A stretch of 6,518 nt of DNA from a bacterium. Lineage in GTDB: Bacteria > Pseudomonadota > Alphaproteobacteria > Caulobacterales > Hyphomonadaceae. Location: positions 1-6,518 of the forward strand of contig JAVBYB010000060.1 in NCBI GenBank assembly GCA_030824255.1. Direction: 5' to 3'. Below are positions 4,981-6,518 of the stretch, in pieces. The position numbers and the translations under genes were made by a program. The notes beneath the pieces were generated by a model. It was not told the origin of the DNA. It was given only the letters and a program-made list of their open reading frames with translations, and searched no databases. Within the stretch, counting starts at the first letter, position 1; each line of letters opens with the position of its first letter.

Positions 4981-6518
4981 CTACTGCACTGGCTCGCCGT
5001 TTGCATCGACGATGTGAACGTCGCCGAAATTCAGCTCGCGCACGCCCTTCTCGATCTTGGCGCGGTCGCCAACGATAACCCAGATCTGGTTCTGGTCGGG
5101 GATCAATTGCTTCGCCATCGCCTGAACATCCGCGGGGGCTACGGCACGATAGGCATCGGCGTAACGTTCCCAGTAGTCGGCCGGCAGCCCCACCCGCTCG
5201 ATCTCGACCAGAGAGTTGATCACCGCGTTGGACGTTTCCCAACGGCTTCCCATGCCCAGCAGCGTGTTGGTGCGCTGCGTGTTGAGCTCGGCAGGCGTCG
5301 GCGGACGACGACCGACAACATCATTAAGCTCCTTGCGGATCTCCGAAAGCGAGGCCTTGGTCTGGTCTGTCTGCACCGCGACATTGATCAGGAAGGAGCG
5401 CGGGCCTTTCGTGCCGGAGTTGGTGAGGAAGGAAGACGCGCCATAGGACCAGCCCTTGTCCTCACGCAGGTTCATGTTGAGCCGGCTGGTGAAATTCCCG
5501 CCGAACAGTGAGTTGAAGGCGGAGACAGACGTATCCTTCGACGGATCGCGCGGCGGCTGCACCGAGCCAACAAGAATGGTCGACTGCTGCGAGTTCGGAC
5601 GATCCACGATGTAAACCGACGGCTTGGCCTGGCGCGGTACGGCGGCCGTTACGGCGCGCTGGTTCGGCGCGTTGGTCCAGCCGGCGAGCGCCGCTTCCAG
5701 CTTGGGCGTGATCTCCGCCAGCGTGGTGTCTCCCACGACATAGATCGTCGCGTTGTTGGGTCCGTACCAAGCCTTGTGGAAGGCCGCAGCGTCGGCCGGC
5801 GTCAGCGCGTTGAGTTCGGTCGAGGTCAGCAGGCGACCATAGGGATGGTCATCGCCCCACAGAACACGCGACATGACACGCTGGCCAAGCTGTCCCGGAT
5901 TGCGAAGCTGCGCTTCGAGGCTTTGCACGGTTTGTGACTGGATGCGCTTGAAGTCCGTTTCGTTGAAGGCGGGGTTGCGCAGCACGTCCGCCCAGATCGC
6001 CATGACCTGATCGAGCGTGGGCGTGAGGGCGGAGAATTCGACATTTGAGGTTTCGCCGCCGCCGCTTGCGCCGACATACGCGCCAAGACGATCCACCTGA
6101 TCGGCGATGTCGAGAGCGGAGCGTGTCGTCGTGCCCTCGTCCAGCATGTTGGCGGTGACGCCCGACAGGCCGTCCTTCATCGTGCCGAGATCAGCGGGAT
6201 AGCCGGTATCGAGCACCATGGAGACGGTCACCTGCGGCACGTCGTGACGCTCGGCGAGAATGACCTTCACGCCATTGGTCAGCGTGGCGGTCTCGAACTT
6301 CGGAAAGACCGCTTCGGCGACGGGACCAGGCTCAGGCATTTTCGAGCGATCGACCTTGGCGCCGGTGGCGGCTGGATCGCCAAAAGGCAAGACGCTGAGT
6401 GTGTAGGAACCGCGTGTGAGCCAGGACTGCGCTGCCGTGCGGACAGTTGCCGGGGTCGCAGCTTCGAGGCGCTTGTTGGATGCTTTCCATGCGTCTGGGT
6501 CGCCAAGGAAGGTTTCCC
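4981..6518 (-). CDS. M16 family (insulinase/pitrilysin-like) metallopeptidase, C-terminal part; N-terminus beyond window edge
   Basis: The frame is open from the right edge to a TAG at 4981-4983, giving 511 visible residues. The first 45 or so (ETFLGDPDAW..., AATPATVRTAAQSWL, YTLSVLPFG) look like the end of a preceding M16 unit. A new unit follows after the linker DRSKMPEPG: FPKFETATLTNGVKVILAER, then VSMVLDTGYPADL. Where an active M16 unit has HXXEH this one has GLSGVTANMLDEGT (about 6133-6174), with no zinc-binding histidines. Later landmarks are WYGPNNATIYVVGD and the conserved GGNFTSRLNMNLREDKGWSYG region (about 5443-5505). It is therefore read as the inactive second unit of a tandem-M16 protein of about 900-1,000 residues, in which the unseen first unit should hold the zinc site. 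Such proteins in proteobacteria are usually exported and clear peptides in the periplasm, but the signal peptide would lie outside the window. A TTG at 6390 could be mistaken for a start; coding clearly continues upstream of it. Confidence 0.92.
   Translation of the reverse strand, partial: ETFLGDPDAWKASNKRLEAATPATVRTAAQSWLTRGSYTLSVLPFGDPAATGAKVDRSKMPEPGPVAEAVFPKFETATLTNGVKVILAERHDVPQVTVSMVLDTGYPADLGTMKDGLSGVTANMLDEGTTTRSALDIADQVDRLGAYVGASGGGETSNVEFSALTPTLDQVMAIWADVLRNPAFNETDFKRIQSQTVQSLEAQLRNPGQLGQRVMSRVLWGDDHPYGRLLTSTELNALTPADAAAFHKAWYGPNNATIYVVGDTTLAEITPKLEAALAGWTNAPNQRAVTAAVPRQAKPSVYIVDRPNSQQSTILVGSVQPPRDPSKDTSVSAFNSLFGGNFTSRLNMNLREDKGWSYGASSFLTNSGTKGPRSFLINVAVQTDQTKASLSEIRKELNDVVGRRPPTPAELNTQRTNTLLGMGSRWETSNAVINSLVEIERVGLPADYWERYADAYRAVAPADVQAMAKQLIPDQNQIWVIVGDRAKIEKGVRELNFGDVHIVDANGEPVQ

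Noticed and set aside
5014..5511. Plus-strand open frame of 165 codons
   Set aside because: It mirrors the M16 coding frame and has no domain features.
6388..6390. TTG at 6390 as start of a 469-residue M16 protein
   Set aside because: The frame stays open upstream to the window edge with M16-like sequence, so this is an internal Leu codon.

Overview
The window looks like a piece of an alphaproteobacterial chromosome. The base composition is high in GC, and the coding frames prefer G or C at third positions. The gene content is ordinary housekeeping: a short PutA without the N-terminal DNA-binding domain, a two-unit M16 peptidase, and a GT4 glycosyltransferase of the MRIxxVTDAWxPQVNGVVRT type. 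The best guess is a Caulobacterales / Hyphomonadaceae-like organism, but this rests on remembered family resemblance and no search was run.

Layout from left to right: (1) positions 1-2649, minus strand: putA, bifunctional proline dehydrogenase / glutamate-semialdehyde dehydrogenase. The start is present and about the last 150 residues lie beyond the left edge. (2) 2650-2743: short divergent intergenic region. (3) 2744-3121, plus: a small lipoprotein of unknown function. (4) 3226-4362, plus: a GT4 glycosyltransferase, preceded by a GC-rich leader with small hairpins. (5) 4489-4896, plus: a small single-pass membrane protein of unknown function. Its 3' end lies in a 20-bp imperfect tandem duplication. 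(6) 4934-4968: a strong hairpin that serves as a shared terminator for two converging genes. (7) 4981-6518, minus: the C-terminal part of a large M16 zinc-peptidase-family protein, whose N-terminal half lies beyond the right edge.

Functionally the region is a mosaic. PutA burns proline to glutamate, the glycosyltransferase probably builds a glycolipid or other envelope glycan, and the lipoprotein, the anchored small protein and the M16 protein are predicted to act at the envelope or periplasm. I see no operon tying them into one pathway. There are no mobile elements, CRISPR repeats, phage genes, tRNAs or rRNAs, and I found no convincing new multi-gene system. The less characterised items are the two small envelope proteins, the glycosyltransferase's substrate, and the micro-duplication at 4881-4920.
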